From: Hominisplanchenecus faecis | Lineage (GTDB): Bacteria; Bacillota; Clostridia; Lachnospirales; Lachnospiraceae | Reading direction: 5' to 3' | NCBI RefSeq assembly: GCF_020687205.1 | Contig: NZ_JAJEQE010000038.1 | Coordinates: forward strand, 1 to 34,306 | Length of the DNA: 34,306 nucleotides | Part shown: one piece after another, positions 23,679-29,950 of the stretch | How positions within the stretch are numbered: position 1 is the first letter of the stretch | How the letters are laid out: every line of letters starts with the position of its first letter | Notes under the pieces: model-generated | What the model was told of the DNA's origin: nothing | Database searches by the model: none | What the model saw: the letters and a program-made list of their open reading frames with translations, nothing else | Program-made: the position numbers and the translations under genes

Positions 23679-23758
23679 AGTTTAGTTATTTCTAAACTAT
23701 TTAAATCATAACATTGAGTAAAACGAAAATCAATATAAAGTTTAGAAATTTATAAACT
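23679..23758. promoter_or_regulatory. Two operator-like inverted repeats between repressor and transfer genes
   Basis: O1 is AGTTTAG-N6-CTAAACT (23679-23698). O2 is AGTTTAG-N6-ATAAACT (23739-23758). They share the same 7-6-7 geometry 60 bp apart in the divergent intergenic region of the CI-like gene, the classic place for repressor binding. Confidence 0.65.
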
Positions 23759-23842
23759 TTTTATTTTCTTTGCAGAGTATTTATGATATAGTGAGTACAG
23801 AATTAATTAATTAGCCACAGAGAGAAAGTAGAGGATATCGAA

Positions 23843-24520
23843 ATGAACACGATTGCGGAACGAATCAGATTTGCGATGAATGTAAGAAATGTAAAGCAAG
23901 TGGAAATGGTACAGAAAACAGGAATTACAAAGGGAGCGTTTAGTTCTTATCTTTCTGGAAATTACAACCCTAAAAAGGATAAGCTGGAACTGATTGCTGA
24001 CGCTCTGGATATCAATATTAACTGGCTAATGGGTGAAAATGTGCCTATGGAAAATAGCAGTGCTAAGGATAATCCGGCTACGGGATATGTATTTTACAAA
24101 GAAATGGAATATTTATTGAATGATACCGACACGGCATATATCGGATTTCAGACACAGTATGGGGCATTAATTCCAAGATATCAAATATATGTAAATGTCA
24201 GTTTAAATGAAATGCATATTGTACCTATTTTCTTACGGGAAGATTCAAAAGAATATTATCAATATCCAAAAGAACTTACTCAACCGGAATCATATGAGAT
24301 ATTTACAAAAGATTTTGCCAGTATTCATATGACGCTTGCCACTTCTCAGATATATTACTATGGAATCAATGAAAAAACATTGGAAATGGAAATCTTTTCG
24401 TTTGCCTACTCGTCTGAAAAAAATTGTTATGTAGCAAGTGATTGTCAGCCTGTCTTGTGCGATGAATTTGTCCGTGAAATCGAAAAGGAAGTGCTTTATC
24501 TCCGAAAAGTTTCCAGATAA
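23843..24520 (+). CDS. CI-like repressor with XRE helix-turn-helix
   Basis: 225 residues. The N-terminal HTH (about 5-60) reads IRFAMNVRNVKQVEMVQKTG, then ITKGAFSSYLSG and ADALDININWLMGE, the usual XRE/CI type. The C-terminal 150 residues are not a recognisable LexA/S24 peptidase, as no Ser/Lys dyad is seen, so induction by RecA is not supported. It is probably the switch controlling excision and transfer, transcribed divergently from the 23275-23604 gene with the O1/O2 operators between. The start has AGAGGATATCGAA upstream. A strong hairpin follows at 24528-24562. Confidence 0.8.
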   Translation: MNTIAERIRFAMNVRNVKQVEMVQKTGITKGAFSSYLSGNYNPKKDKLELIADALDININWLMGENVPMENSSAKDNPATGYVFYKEMEYLLNDTDTAYIGFQTQYGALIPRYQIYVNVSLNEMHIVPIFLREDSKEYYQYPKELTQPESYEIFTKDFASIHMTLATSQIYYYGINEKTLEMEIFSFAYSSEKNCYVASDCQPVLCDEFVREIEKEVLYLRKVSR

Positions 24521-24527
24521 CAGACAA

Positions 24528-24562
24528 GAGGACTTGCAAGGTTGGTGACCTTTCAAGTCCTC
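24528..24562 (+). terminator. Hairpin after the repressor gene
   Basis: Outer stem GAGGACTTG/CAAGTCCTC and inner AAGGT/ACCTT, 8 bp past the stop codon. No T run follows, so it may be an RNA-stabilising end or a weak terminator. Confidence 0.5.
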
Positions 24563-24596
24563 TATATAGCATGGTTGTATTGGATACCGTCCGTTC

Positions 24597-24644
24597 TGTC
24601 AAGGACTGCCCTAACGGCGTATCGGCTTCGCCTTGTTCCTTGAC
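24597..24644. other. Compound inverted repeat, candidate origin-type structure
   Basis: TGTCAAGGA (24597-24605) pairs with TCCTTGACA (24636-24644), and inside GGCG/CGCC forms a second stem. It is GC-rich in an AT-rich part of the element, between the repressor and the cargo. The rest of 24563-24743 has no gene. This is a candidate oriT or double-strand origin for the Rep_trans protein. Confidence 0.4.
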
Positions 24645-24743
24645 ATCACTAGATGACGAAAATCTTATTTATAAAATGAAAACATGGAAATATTCAGTAG
24701 GATATCAGCATTCAAACATTATTTTAGAATGAACTTATAAAAA

Positions 24744-25208
24744 TCAATTAATATTTAAATTCGTTTTATTGCTTTCAAATTTTTTTATTAGATTTTTCCC
24801 CATTACAATAATTTCTTTTTTCCAAGGATTTCCAAATATTCCATATTTCCAGTCAGAATCAAAAAATAAATGATAATCCCCATTCGGATAGTAGGTAGGA
24901 AAATAAACAGTACATTTTCTGTTAGTGTCATAATATTCATAATCACAAGGGATATATTCTTTTGGGGAAAATGTAAAACAGTCATGTTGCCAATCAAAAG
25001 CATACATTTTATCACTTACCAACTCTTCCAAAAAAGAATTAATTAGATGCTCCTGTTCATCTGACCAAGGAGTGTCTTTGTGATACGTCTTATTCTCAAT
25101 GGGGATTTTTATCCATTCAAATTGTCCGTGTATCTTGGGTGTGAATTTATATTCATTATATAATTTGTTCCATAAGAGATTTTCTGTATTTTGCGGAATA
25201 ATTTTCAA
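24744..25208 (-). CDS. DUF2716-family protein (154 aa)
   Basis: The C-terminal half shows the DUF2716 pattern: YAFDWQHDCFTFSP, then YYPNGDYHLFFDSDWKYGIF, GNPWKKEI and VMGKNLI. It is soluble with no signal peptide. Function is unknown; such small stand-alone proteins often travel with mobile elements and behave like immunity proteins, but that is inference. The start is TTG 25208, nine bases after AGGGGG. It ends the minus-strand cargo cluster. Confidence 0.65.
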   Translation of the reverse strand: MKIIPQNTENLLWNKLYNEYKFTPKIHGQFEWIKIPIENKTYHKDTPWSDEQEHLINSFLEELVSDKMYAFDWQHDCFTFSPKEYIPCDYEYYDTNRKCTVYFPTYYPNGDYHLFFDSDWKYGIFGNPWKKEIIVMGKNLIKKFESNKTNLNIN

Positions 25209-25237
25209 TATTATATTCCCCCTGCTGTTATATTATC

Positions 25238-25480
25238 CTACTCTTTATTATGTAAATTTCTTAAGATGTGATAATACATTTTCATATCCTCATCTACTTG
25301 CTCTTTACTTCGCATACTATAAGTGTCTAAGTTAGCTGTATCTACGCTTAAACCAAGCATTCTACAGATAACATCAACTTGCCACACCTCAAGTGGAATT
25401 TCCAATTTCCTATCGTCATATGCATCTATTACTAATGTTACAGATTTAATATTATCTTTTCTTTTGATGTTATTTTTCAT
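25238..25480 (-). CDS. Unknown element cargo protein (80 aa)
   Basis: 80 residues, charged, starting MKNNIKRKDNIKSVTLVIDA. A short beta segment is followed by a helical part (VWQVDVICRMLGLSVDTANL). No family is recognised. The ribosome site AAGGAT is about 10 bases upstream. It sits between two other minus-strand cargo genes with gaps of 29-31 bp, so it is probably cotranscribed with them. Confidence 0.5.
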   Translation of the reverse strand: MKNNIKRKDNIKSVTLVIDAYDDRKLEIPLEVWQVDVICRMLGLSVDTANLDTYSMRSKEQVDEDMKMYYHILRNLHNKE

Positions 25481-25511
25481 CGTACTGTATCCTTACTTTA
25501 CAAGCGTGAAT

Positions 25512-25889
25512 TTATCTCTTTATATTTTGGTCAGCATACGAGTATACTTTATCCCAAAAAGATTCATAATCATTATTTAGAGCAAGATTATAATAGTAAA
25601 TATCTGTATTTTCTTGTGAAGAGTCATTTTCAAAAGCGGTTAGTACTTTTGCTTCTTCAATCAATCCCATATCAGTGAGAGCTTCAATAACATTCTTATA
25701 AGATTTAAAGTCTAAACCATTCATGGCTAATTCTGTGTCATAATCTATGACTGTTATAATATTTTGAATCCAAGATGGCAAATTTCCGAACTCTTTTCGG
25801 ACTTCTGCATGTTCATAAATATCTGCCATTGCTTGAACAAAGTCTTCACCATTGGTAATCTCTGATAAAGCCTTATCTATAAAATTCAT
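25512..25889 (-). CDS. Unknown cargo protein, possibly DMP19/DUF4375-like (125 aa)
   Basis: 125 residues, all-helical in appearance. The segment MNGLDFKSYKNVIEALTDMG followed by LIEEAKVLTAFE resembles the GGFxQFxxN...AxxxIG...A core of DMP19/DUF4375 proteins, a fold often seen in immunity proteins. The match is weak. The start has GAGGGTATATAG upstream. No membrane segment. It is part of the same minus-strand cluster. Confidence 0.5.
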   Translation of the reverse strand: MNFIDKALSEITNGEDFVQAMADIYEHAEVRKEFGNLPSWIQNIITVIDYDTELAMNGLDFKSYKNVIEALTDMGLIEEAKVLTAFENDSSQENTDIYYYNLALNNDYESFWDKVYSYADQNIKR

Positions 25890-25972
25890 CTATATACCCT
25901 CTTTTCAATAAAATTCAATTTTCTGTAACTATTGTATCATTAAACGATAAGTAAGTCATATGAAAATCTAAA

Positions 25973-26377
25973 TCATTTTTCGTATATTTGAATCTTAAAT
26001 TTATCAGCATTGTTTTTAACATTATTACCGTCATTATCTGATGAATATATAATCTGATACATACGTTGATTATGCTCATAACTCCACTCATTGGAATAAA
26101 CAGATATAACTATTTCGTTCGGATAACCTGTAATATCATAAGAAAAGCGAACGTTTCTATATTTATTCTCAACTGCCTTTTCAATGAGTTCTTCTGCATA
26201 TTTTTCTTTGTCTAAGTTAAACAGCTTATTAACAATGACATCAAACTCTTGTTTATAAAAAGTATCAGAAGTGCTGACCATAGTGTTAACAGCTTGCTCT
26301 TCACGTCCGTATTGTAAATATCCCAGAAGAGCAATAATACATATCAATATTCTCATAATAATATAGCGTTTTCTCAT
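25973..26377 (-). CDS. Membrane-anchored or secreted small protein (134 aa)
   Basis: An N-terminal basic stretch and hydrophobic helix (MRKRYIIMRILICIIALLGY) form a signal anchor. The rest is a hydrophilic domain with helix LDKEKYAEELIEKAVENKYR and a beta-rich end (VISVYSNEWSYEHNQRMYQI). No lipobox Cys is seen. Function unknown. It is the first gene of the cargo cluster, with AAAGG upstream and a palindrome (26394-26415) at its promoter side. Confidence 0.55.
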   Translation of the reverse strand: MRKRYIIMRILICIIALLGYLQYGREEQAVNTMVSTSDTFYKQEFDVIVNKLFNLDKEKYAEELIEKAVENKYRNVRFSYDITGYPNEIVISVYSNEWSYEHNQRMYQIIYSSDNDGNNVKNNADKFKIQIYEK

Positions 26378-26393
26378 ACGACACCTTTCAAAT

Positions 26394-26415
26394 TAGTGTT
26401 CGCATACGAACACTA
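26394..26415. promoter_or_regulatory. Perfect 9-4-9 palindrome, candidate operator
   Basis: TAGTGTTCG-CATA-CGAACACTA lies between the divergent 25973-26377 gene and the small XRE gene. Its half-site order (GTTCG...CGAAC) is opposite to a LexA box. It is probably bound by the XRE protein encoded at 26488. Confidence 0.55.
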
Positions 26416-26461
26416 TTATAAATGCTATTTTACGCTAATAATAATTACATAGCAAGGAATT

Positions 26462-26491
26462 ATGAAAGAAAGCGGAAAATTCGTGAGATGA
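26462..26491 (+). CDS. Nine-codon leader peptide coupled to the XRE gene
   Basis: AAGGAATT precedes an ATG that opens MKESGKFVR and then a TGA whose bases overlap the next ATG as ATGA. The XRE gene itself lacks a good ribosome site, so its translation may depend on ribosomes ending here. Confidence 0.4.
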   Translation: MKESGKFVR

Positions 26492-26700
26492 TTAAATACG
26501 ATAAATTATGGGAGACAATGAAAGCCAAAGGCATTTCACAATATGATTTATATACGCATTATCATATGAACCGTTCTCAACTGAACAGGTTAAGACATAA
26601 TCAGAATGTTGAAGTAAATACAATTGATAAGCTGTGTAATATATTGGATTGTAATGTGGAAGATATTATGACACATTATCCAGACGATAATGTATTTTAG
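26488..26700 (+). CDS. Small XRE/Cro-type DNA-binding protein (70 aa)
   Basis: MIKYDKLWETMKAKGISQYD begins a compact HTH of the XRE type: first helix, then QYDLYTHYHMNRSQLNRLRH as helix-turn-helix and VNTIDKLCNILDCNVEDIM, the usual closing helices. It has no additional domain. A longer reading from ATG 26422 exists but has no ribosome site. It sits next to attR, divergent from the cargo cluster across the 9-4-9 palindrome, so it probably controls that promoter or the element ends. Confidence 0.75.
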   Translation: MIKYDKLWETMKAKGISQYDLYTHYHMNRSQLNRLRHNQNVEVNTIDKLCNILDCNVEDIMTHYPDDNVF

Positions 26701-26774
26701 AGGAGATATGAAGTGATGCATGAAAAAGATGATACCATGCTGAACGATTTCTCCTTTCTTGTTTTTTACCATCC

Positions 26775-26805
26775 ATGTTGTCAAAATGTAGTCAAATGTA
26801 GTCAA
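26775..26805 (+). repeat. Right arm-type sites, three copies
   Basis: ATGTTGTCAA (26775, one mismatch), ATGTAGTCAA (26786) and ATGTAGTCAA (26796) at 10-11 bp steps. They match the left-end copies at 20659 and 20671 in sequence and orientation. Confidence 0.7.
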
Positions 26806-26858
26806 AACTCAATCGAAGAAATGCTTATTTTACGGGGATTGTGAGGAGTTCCCACAGG

Positions 26859-26881
26859 GTTCGATTCTCTCATCCCCTGTT
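26859..26881 (+). repeat. attR, 23-bp direct repeat of the tRNA-Trp 3' end
   Basis: Identical to 20570-20592. The 5' part of a tRNA is absent here, as expected for the far junction. Confidence 0.9.
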
Positions 26882-26884
26882 ATG

Positions 26885-26920
26885 AAAACCGAAAGGTCTC
26901 AAAAGACTTTTCGGTTTTTT
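26885..26920 (+). terminator. Displaced host terminator of tRNA-Trp
   Basis: A 15-bp stem (26885-26899 with 26904-26918, one G-T) is followed by a T run. It lies 3 bp outside attR, where the tRNA terminator would have been before integration. Confidence 0.8.
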
Positions 26921-27010
26921 TGCATATTCTTAACTTTATTTTTTGTCTGATTGTCGGTCTGTGCGTTCTTATGAGCAATATGCAATGGATATCACAAGAC
27001 AGAAGTACAC

Positions 27011-27056
27011 AAAAAAGCGACCTCACTTCCATGATCGAGATCTGGAATGAGGTCGT
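27011..27056 (-). terminator. Terminator after the pan operon
   Basis: An imperfect stem pairs GCGACCTCACTTCC (27017-27030) with the segment ending TGAGGTCG (27048-27055). The minus strand continues with TTTTTT (complement of 27011-27016). Confidence 0.75.
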
Positions 27057-27089
27057 TGAAGATGGCGTTATTTCCAACATCCATGCACG

Positions 27090-28067
27090 TCATCTCTGTG
27101 AACGTCTTGGATTTGTCCAGCCTGGTGTCAGCCCTTTTCTTCGTATTCCCGCAAAAACAGAACCGGAAATATTGTGCCAGACACTGAAGATTGCTCCCGG
27201 AAGTGTTGCCAGCGGGCTTGTCGCAAAATTTGCAGTCGCAAGGGAAACGGCAAGTCCGCTGTTCTGCATTCCGACTTCAATTGCGATTGCTGTTGCCTTG
27301 GAATATTCAATATGAAATATTTTTGCTGCCAGAAGGCCAAGTCCCATACCGCACAGATTGTGGATCGCCACAACAATCAGTACAAGCACACCGCAGCTTA
27401 CAATTTTTTCTGCATTGATGGCTACAATTCCGGAAATGATCATCACGATCGATACAACGGAGATCAGCGGCAGCACTTCTGAAATTTTTTCAATCTGCTT
27501 TCCAAAGAGTGTCCGGATCAAAATTCCAAGAAGTACCGGGATCAGGATTACTTTTACCACTGAGATCACCATTGCCCAGAAAGACACTTCCACCCAGGTT
27601 CCTGCCAGAATATAAACCAGAAGCGGTGTCATCAGCGGAGCGATCAAAGTGGAAGCGATCGTCATACCAACAGAAAGTGCCACATCGCCCCCTGCAATAT
27701 ACGTGATCACATTGCTCGCCGTTCCGCCGGGACAGCAGCCGACCAGGATCACACCAAGTGCCAGTTCCGTCGGAAGTTTTAAAATCATACAGAGGGTCCA
27801 GGCGATCAGCGGCATGATCGTATACTGCGACACAAATCCGATCAGTACTTCTTTTGGTCTTGAAAATACAACCTTGAAGTCTTCCATCCGGATCGTGAGC
27901 CCCATTCCGAACATCGCCACTCCAAGAAATACCGAAGTATATTTAGTCGTCCACGCAAAACCGTCCCGCCAGAAAAAAGCAAGCACAGAAAATGCAATGA
28001 TGATCACACCGATGTATTTGGTCAAAAAGGAACTGATTTTTCCGATTTTATGCATGATATTTTTCAT
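27090..28067 (-). CDS. BASS-family transporter, probable (keto)pantoate carrier PanS
   Basis: 325 residues with about nine to ten membrane segments. LGVAMFGMGLTIRMEDF, GCCPGGTASNVITYIAGGDVAL (landmark CCPGGTASN) and ECRTA-like GMQNSGLAV are the two crossover motifs of bile acid:sodium symporter (BASS) proteins. PanS of Salmonella belongs to this family and moves ketopantoate/pantoate. The placement 3 bp after panC argues for the same substrate here; this is inference. There is no ribosome site before ATG 28067, so translation is probably coupled to panC. It is the last gene before the terminator at 27011-27056. Confidence 0.8.
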   Translation of the reverse strand: MKNIMHKIGKISSFLTKYIGVIIIAFSVLAFFWRDGFAWTTKYTSVFLGVAMFGMGLTIRMEDFKVVFSRPKEVLIGFVSQYTIMPLIAWTLCMILKLPTELALGVILVGCCPGGTASNVITYIAGGDVALSVGMTIASTLIAPLMTPLLVYILAGTWVEVSFWAMVISVVKVILIPVLLGILIRTLFGKQIEKISEVLPLISVVSIVMIISGIVAINAEKIVSCGVLVLIVVAIHNLCGMGLGLLAAKIFHIEYSKATAIAIEVGMQNSGLAVSLATANFATSPLATLPGAIFSVWHNISGSVFAGIRRKGLTPGWTNPRRSQR

Positions 28068-28070
28068 AGG

Positions 28071-28910
28071 CTACACACCATAGCTGAAGTTGTCGATCAG
28101 TCTTGTTTTTCCGATATAGACTGCCATCGCTACCAGCACATCACGGTCTGCTTTTTCTATCGGCTGCATCGTAAGTGCATCTACCATCATAACATAATCA
28201 ATACGTGCCAGCGGTTCTGCCTCAATGATCGCTTTCATTGGATTCAGCACTTCTTTTGCATCTGCTCCTGTGTAAATCACTTCTTTTCCGGTCTTTACTG
28301 CTCTTGAAAGGCAAAGTGCCGCTTGTCTCTCTTTATCATTTAAGTAAGTGTTTCTGGATGATTTTGCCAGTCCGTCTTCTTCACGGACAATCGGACATCC
28401 GACAATCTCAATATCAAAATTCAGATCTTTTACCATTTTGCGGATAATTGCAAGCTGCTGTGCATCTTTTTCCCCAAAATAAGCACGATCCGGTGCTACA
28501 ATGTGGAACAGTTTTGTGACAACCGTGCACACACCTTTAAAATGAATCGGTCTTGTTTTTCCGCAAAGTGTTTCTGATAAGGTATCAATACTTACAAAAG
28601 CATGTGGATCATGATACATATCTTCCGGAGACGGTGCAAAGATCAAATCTGCTCCAAGGCTTTCGCAAAGCTTACTGTCTCTTTCGAAATCTCTCGGATA
28701 TGCCTCTAAATCTTCATTTGGGCCGAACTGCGTCGGATTTACAAAATCAGAAACCACAACAATATCATTCTGTTCTCTGCATTTACGGATCAGACTTGCA
28801 TGTCCTTCATGAAGAAATCCCATAGTCGGCACCAGGCCGATGGTCTTTCCTTCTTTTTTCCATTGTTTTATCTGCTTTCTTGTCTCCTCGACTGTTTTTG
28901 TTACCTGCAT
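28071..28910 (-). CDS. panC: Pantothenate synthetase (pantoate-beta-alanine ligase)
   Basis: 279 residues. It joins pantoate and beta-alanine using ATP. PTMGFLHEGHASLI carries the HxGH signature (His34, His37), FVNPTQFGPNEDL and YFGEKDAQQLAIIRKMV are substrate and ATP motifs, and DGLAKSSRNTYL is the KMSKS-like loop. Length and order are normal. ATG 28910 follows AGAGGAG. The gap to panD upstream is 126 bp with no terminator. It forms one operon with panD and the BASS transporter. Confidence 0.96.
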   Translation of the reverse strand: MQVTKTVEETRKQIKQWKKEGKTIGLVPTMGFLHEGHASLIRKCREQNDIVVVSDFVNPTQFGPNEDLEAYPRDFERDSKLCESLGADLIFAPSPEDMYHDPHAFVSIDTLSETLCGKTRPIHFKGVCTVVTKLFHIVAPDRAYFGEKDAQQLAIIRKMVKDLNFDIEIVGCPIVREEDGLAKSSRNTYLNDKERQAALCLSRAVKTGKEVIYTGADAKEVLNPMKAIIEAEPLARIDYVMMVDALTMQPIEKADRDVLVAMAVYIGKTRLIDNFSYGV

Positions 28911-29036
28911 TTTGTTTCTCTCCTCTTTTTATAGATTACGAGATAGTCTCTGAACTGAACTTCAAAAATCATGCTATATCATATACAAAACAGAATCCTG
29001 TCACGAATACAGGTCTGGTTCAGATCAATACTGATA

Positions 29037-29420
29037 TCACCCCAACTGTCCATGTTTTTCGTAACATGAAATTCTGCTGATCTTGTTTTTCTCATCTACG
29101 AACACAACGGATGGTTTATGGTTCTTCGCCTCTTCCGGATCATACTGTCCATAAGCCATGATAATAATTTTATCTCCAGTGCTGACACAGCGTGCTGCTG
29201 CACCATTTAAACAGATCATGCCACTTCCGCGTTCCCCGCAGATTGTATACGTTTCAAACCGGCTTCCATTGTTCACATCCACGATCTGCACTTTTTCATA
29301 TTCTAAAATTCCTGCTGCTTCCAGAAGTTCTTCGTCCACGGTAATACTTCCCACATAATCCAGCTCCGCCTGAATAACGGTCGCCCGGTGAATTTTACCT
29401 TTTAACATTTCTACTGTCAT
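29037..29420 (-). CDS. panD: Aspartate 1-decarboxylase
   Basis: 127 residues. It makes beta-alanine from aspartate and self-cleaves between Gly24 and Ser25 (DYVGSITVD) to form its pyruvoyl group. [50 protein letters not shown] are all standard. ATG 29420 follows AAAGGAA. It is the first gene of the pan operon, behind a long leader with a terminator (29480-29520). Confidence 0.96.
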   Translation of the reverse strand: MTVEMLKGKIHRATVIQAELDYVGSITVDEELLEAAGILEYEKVQIVDVNNGSRFETYTICGERGSGMICLNGAAARCVSTGDKIIIMAYGQYDPEEAKNHKPSVVFVDEKNKISRISCYEKHGQLG

Positions 29421-29692
29421 TTCTAATTCCTTTCCATGCTCACAGAAAAATCAAGTCAGCTGACTCTTTCAATCCAACTAAAAAAGCACTTTCAAGGCAT
29501 AAAGTGACCCTGAAAATGCTGCTTCATTTCCCTGTTTTCAAAGTCTTACTTTAATCGTTTTAAATATAAGCTCTGTTTTTTGATTTTCCCTGTCCAGGTT
29601 CTGAGAATTTTCTCTGTCCCCGGGATCTGCATTGTAATGTTTGATTTTTTTCATTCAGTACGAGTATAGCTTTGCCTGCAAATACTATCTCA
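29421..29692 (-). ncRNA. panD leader, candidate cis-regulatory RNA with attenuator
   Basis: The leader from the promoter (29699-29727) to the panD ATG is about 270 nt. Its start folds as GAGATAG...CTATACTC around the loop TTTG-CAGG-CAAA with internal bulges. The middle contains GGACAGAGAAAAT and GGACAGGGAAAAT, near-identical repeats, each able to pair with ATTTTC in the left arm of the terminator. A terminator with six T follows (29480-29520), then a short run to panD. Firmicute pan operons are known to carry a structured pan RNA motif; I cannot confirm that this is that class. Confidence 0.45.
29480..29520 (-). terminator. Intrinsic terminator inside the panD leader
   Basis: A stem with two mismatches pairs 29485-29497 with 29508-29520; on the minus strand it is followed by TTTTTT (complement of 29480-29485). 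It lies 60 bp before panD, so readthrough must be regulated or partial. Confidence 0.7.
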
Positions 29693-29698
29693 TGCGGT

Positions 29699-29727
29699 AT
29701 TATGGCATTGTTTTCCTCCCTTGTCAA
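29699..29727 (-). promoter_or_regulatory. Promoter for panD-panC-panS
   Basis: Minus strand TTGACA (29722-29727), 17-bp spacer, CATAAT (29699-29704). Confidence 0.75.
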
Positions 29728-29730
29728 TGT

Positions 29731-29755
29731 TTATCTCAGTCGAGAAGACTCCCAC
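29731..29755 (+). repeat. Partial copy of the long-hairpin repeat (left arm only)
   Basis: TTATCTCAGTC-GAGAAGACTCCCAC matches the left arm of the hairpin at 32345-32430 with one substitution and one 1-nt gap. It lies in the gap between the pan promoter and feoAB and is not followed by the right arm. Confidence 0.65.
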
Positions 29756-29851
29756 AAAGGCGGAAGTCATCTCACATCTGATATAATTTTTTGTTGTCGA
29801 GAAACAATTATCACTTTTCTTTTGCAGATAAGTGCGGTATGATACATTTGG

Positions 29852-29866
29852 TGAGAATATTTCTCA
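29852..29866. promoter_or_regulatory. Possible Fur-like box before feoAB
   Basis: TGAGAATATTTCTCA is a near-perfect palindrome and matches the 7-1-7 Fur box (TGATAAT-N-ATTATCA) at 11 of 14 positions. It lies before a TATAAT (29875 region), where an iron repressor would act. The -35 partner is weak. Confidence 0.35.
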
Positions 29867-29906
29867 ATTTTAAGAATCATATATAATTACGAATTTTGAA
29901 CGCAGA

Positions 29907-29931
29907 GAAGCGGATTGTGAATGTCCGCTTT
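29907..29931 (+). repeat. Dispersed 25-nt palindromic repeat, copy 2
   Basis: Identical over 25 nt to the complement of 17304-17328. Arms AAGCGGA (29908-29914) and TCCGCTT (29924-29930) form a hairpin that ends nine bases before the feoAB ribosome site, so it will lie in the feoAB mRNA leader. Confidence 0.8.
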
Positions 29932-29950
29932 GCCAATTCAAGGAGGACAT

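Larger units (their letters stand above)
20570..26881. mobile_element. Integrative mobilizable element in tRNA-Trp (~6.3 kb)
   Basis: The element is bounded by the 23-bp tRNA repeat. It carries, from left: paired arm sites, an integrase, a Rep_trans/MobT-like protein, a small conserved-looking accessory gene, a divergent CI-like repressor with two operators, four small AT-rich cargo genes on the minus strand, a small XRE regulator and a second set of arm sites. No type IV secretion, coupling-protein or phage structural genes are present, so it would have to be mobilised by a helper (an IME). The cargo is visibly more AT-rich than the flanking chromosome. The host terminator of tRNA-Trp now lies just outside attR (26885-26920). 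Confidence 0.88.

Noticed and set aside
26394-26415. LexA box in the element
   Set aside because: The half-sites are in the reverse order (GTTCG-N4-CGAAC), so it is not a CGAAC-N4-GTTCG box.
26716-26844. 42-codon frame after GAGGAG (MHEKDDTMLNDF…), possible excisionase
   Set aside because: It runs through the arm-site repeats, which dictate much of its sequence, and lacks an HTH; the ribosome site is ten bases away.
26920-27315. Plus-strand frame of 131 codons past attR
   Set aside because: It overlaps the pan operon terminator and the 3' end of the BASS transporter on the opposite strand and has no ribosome site.
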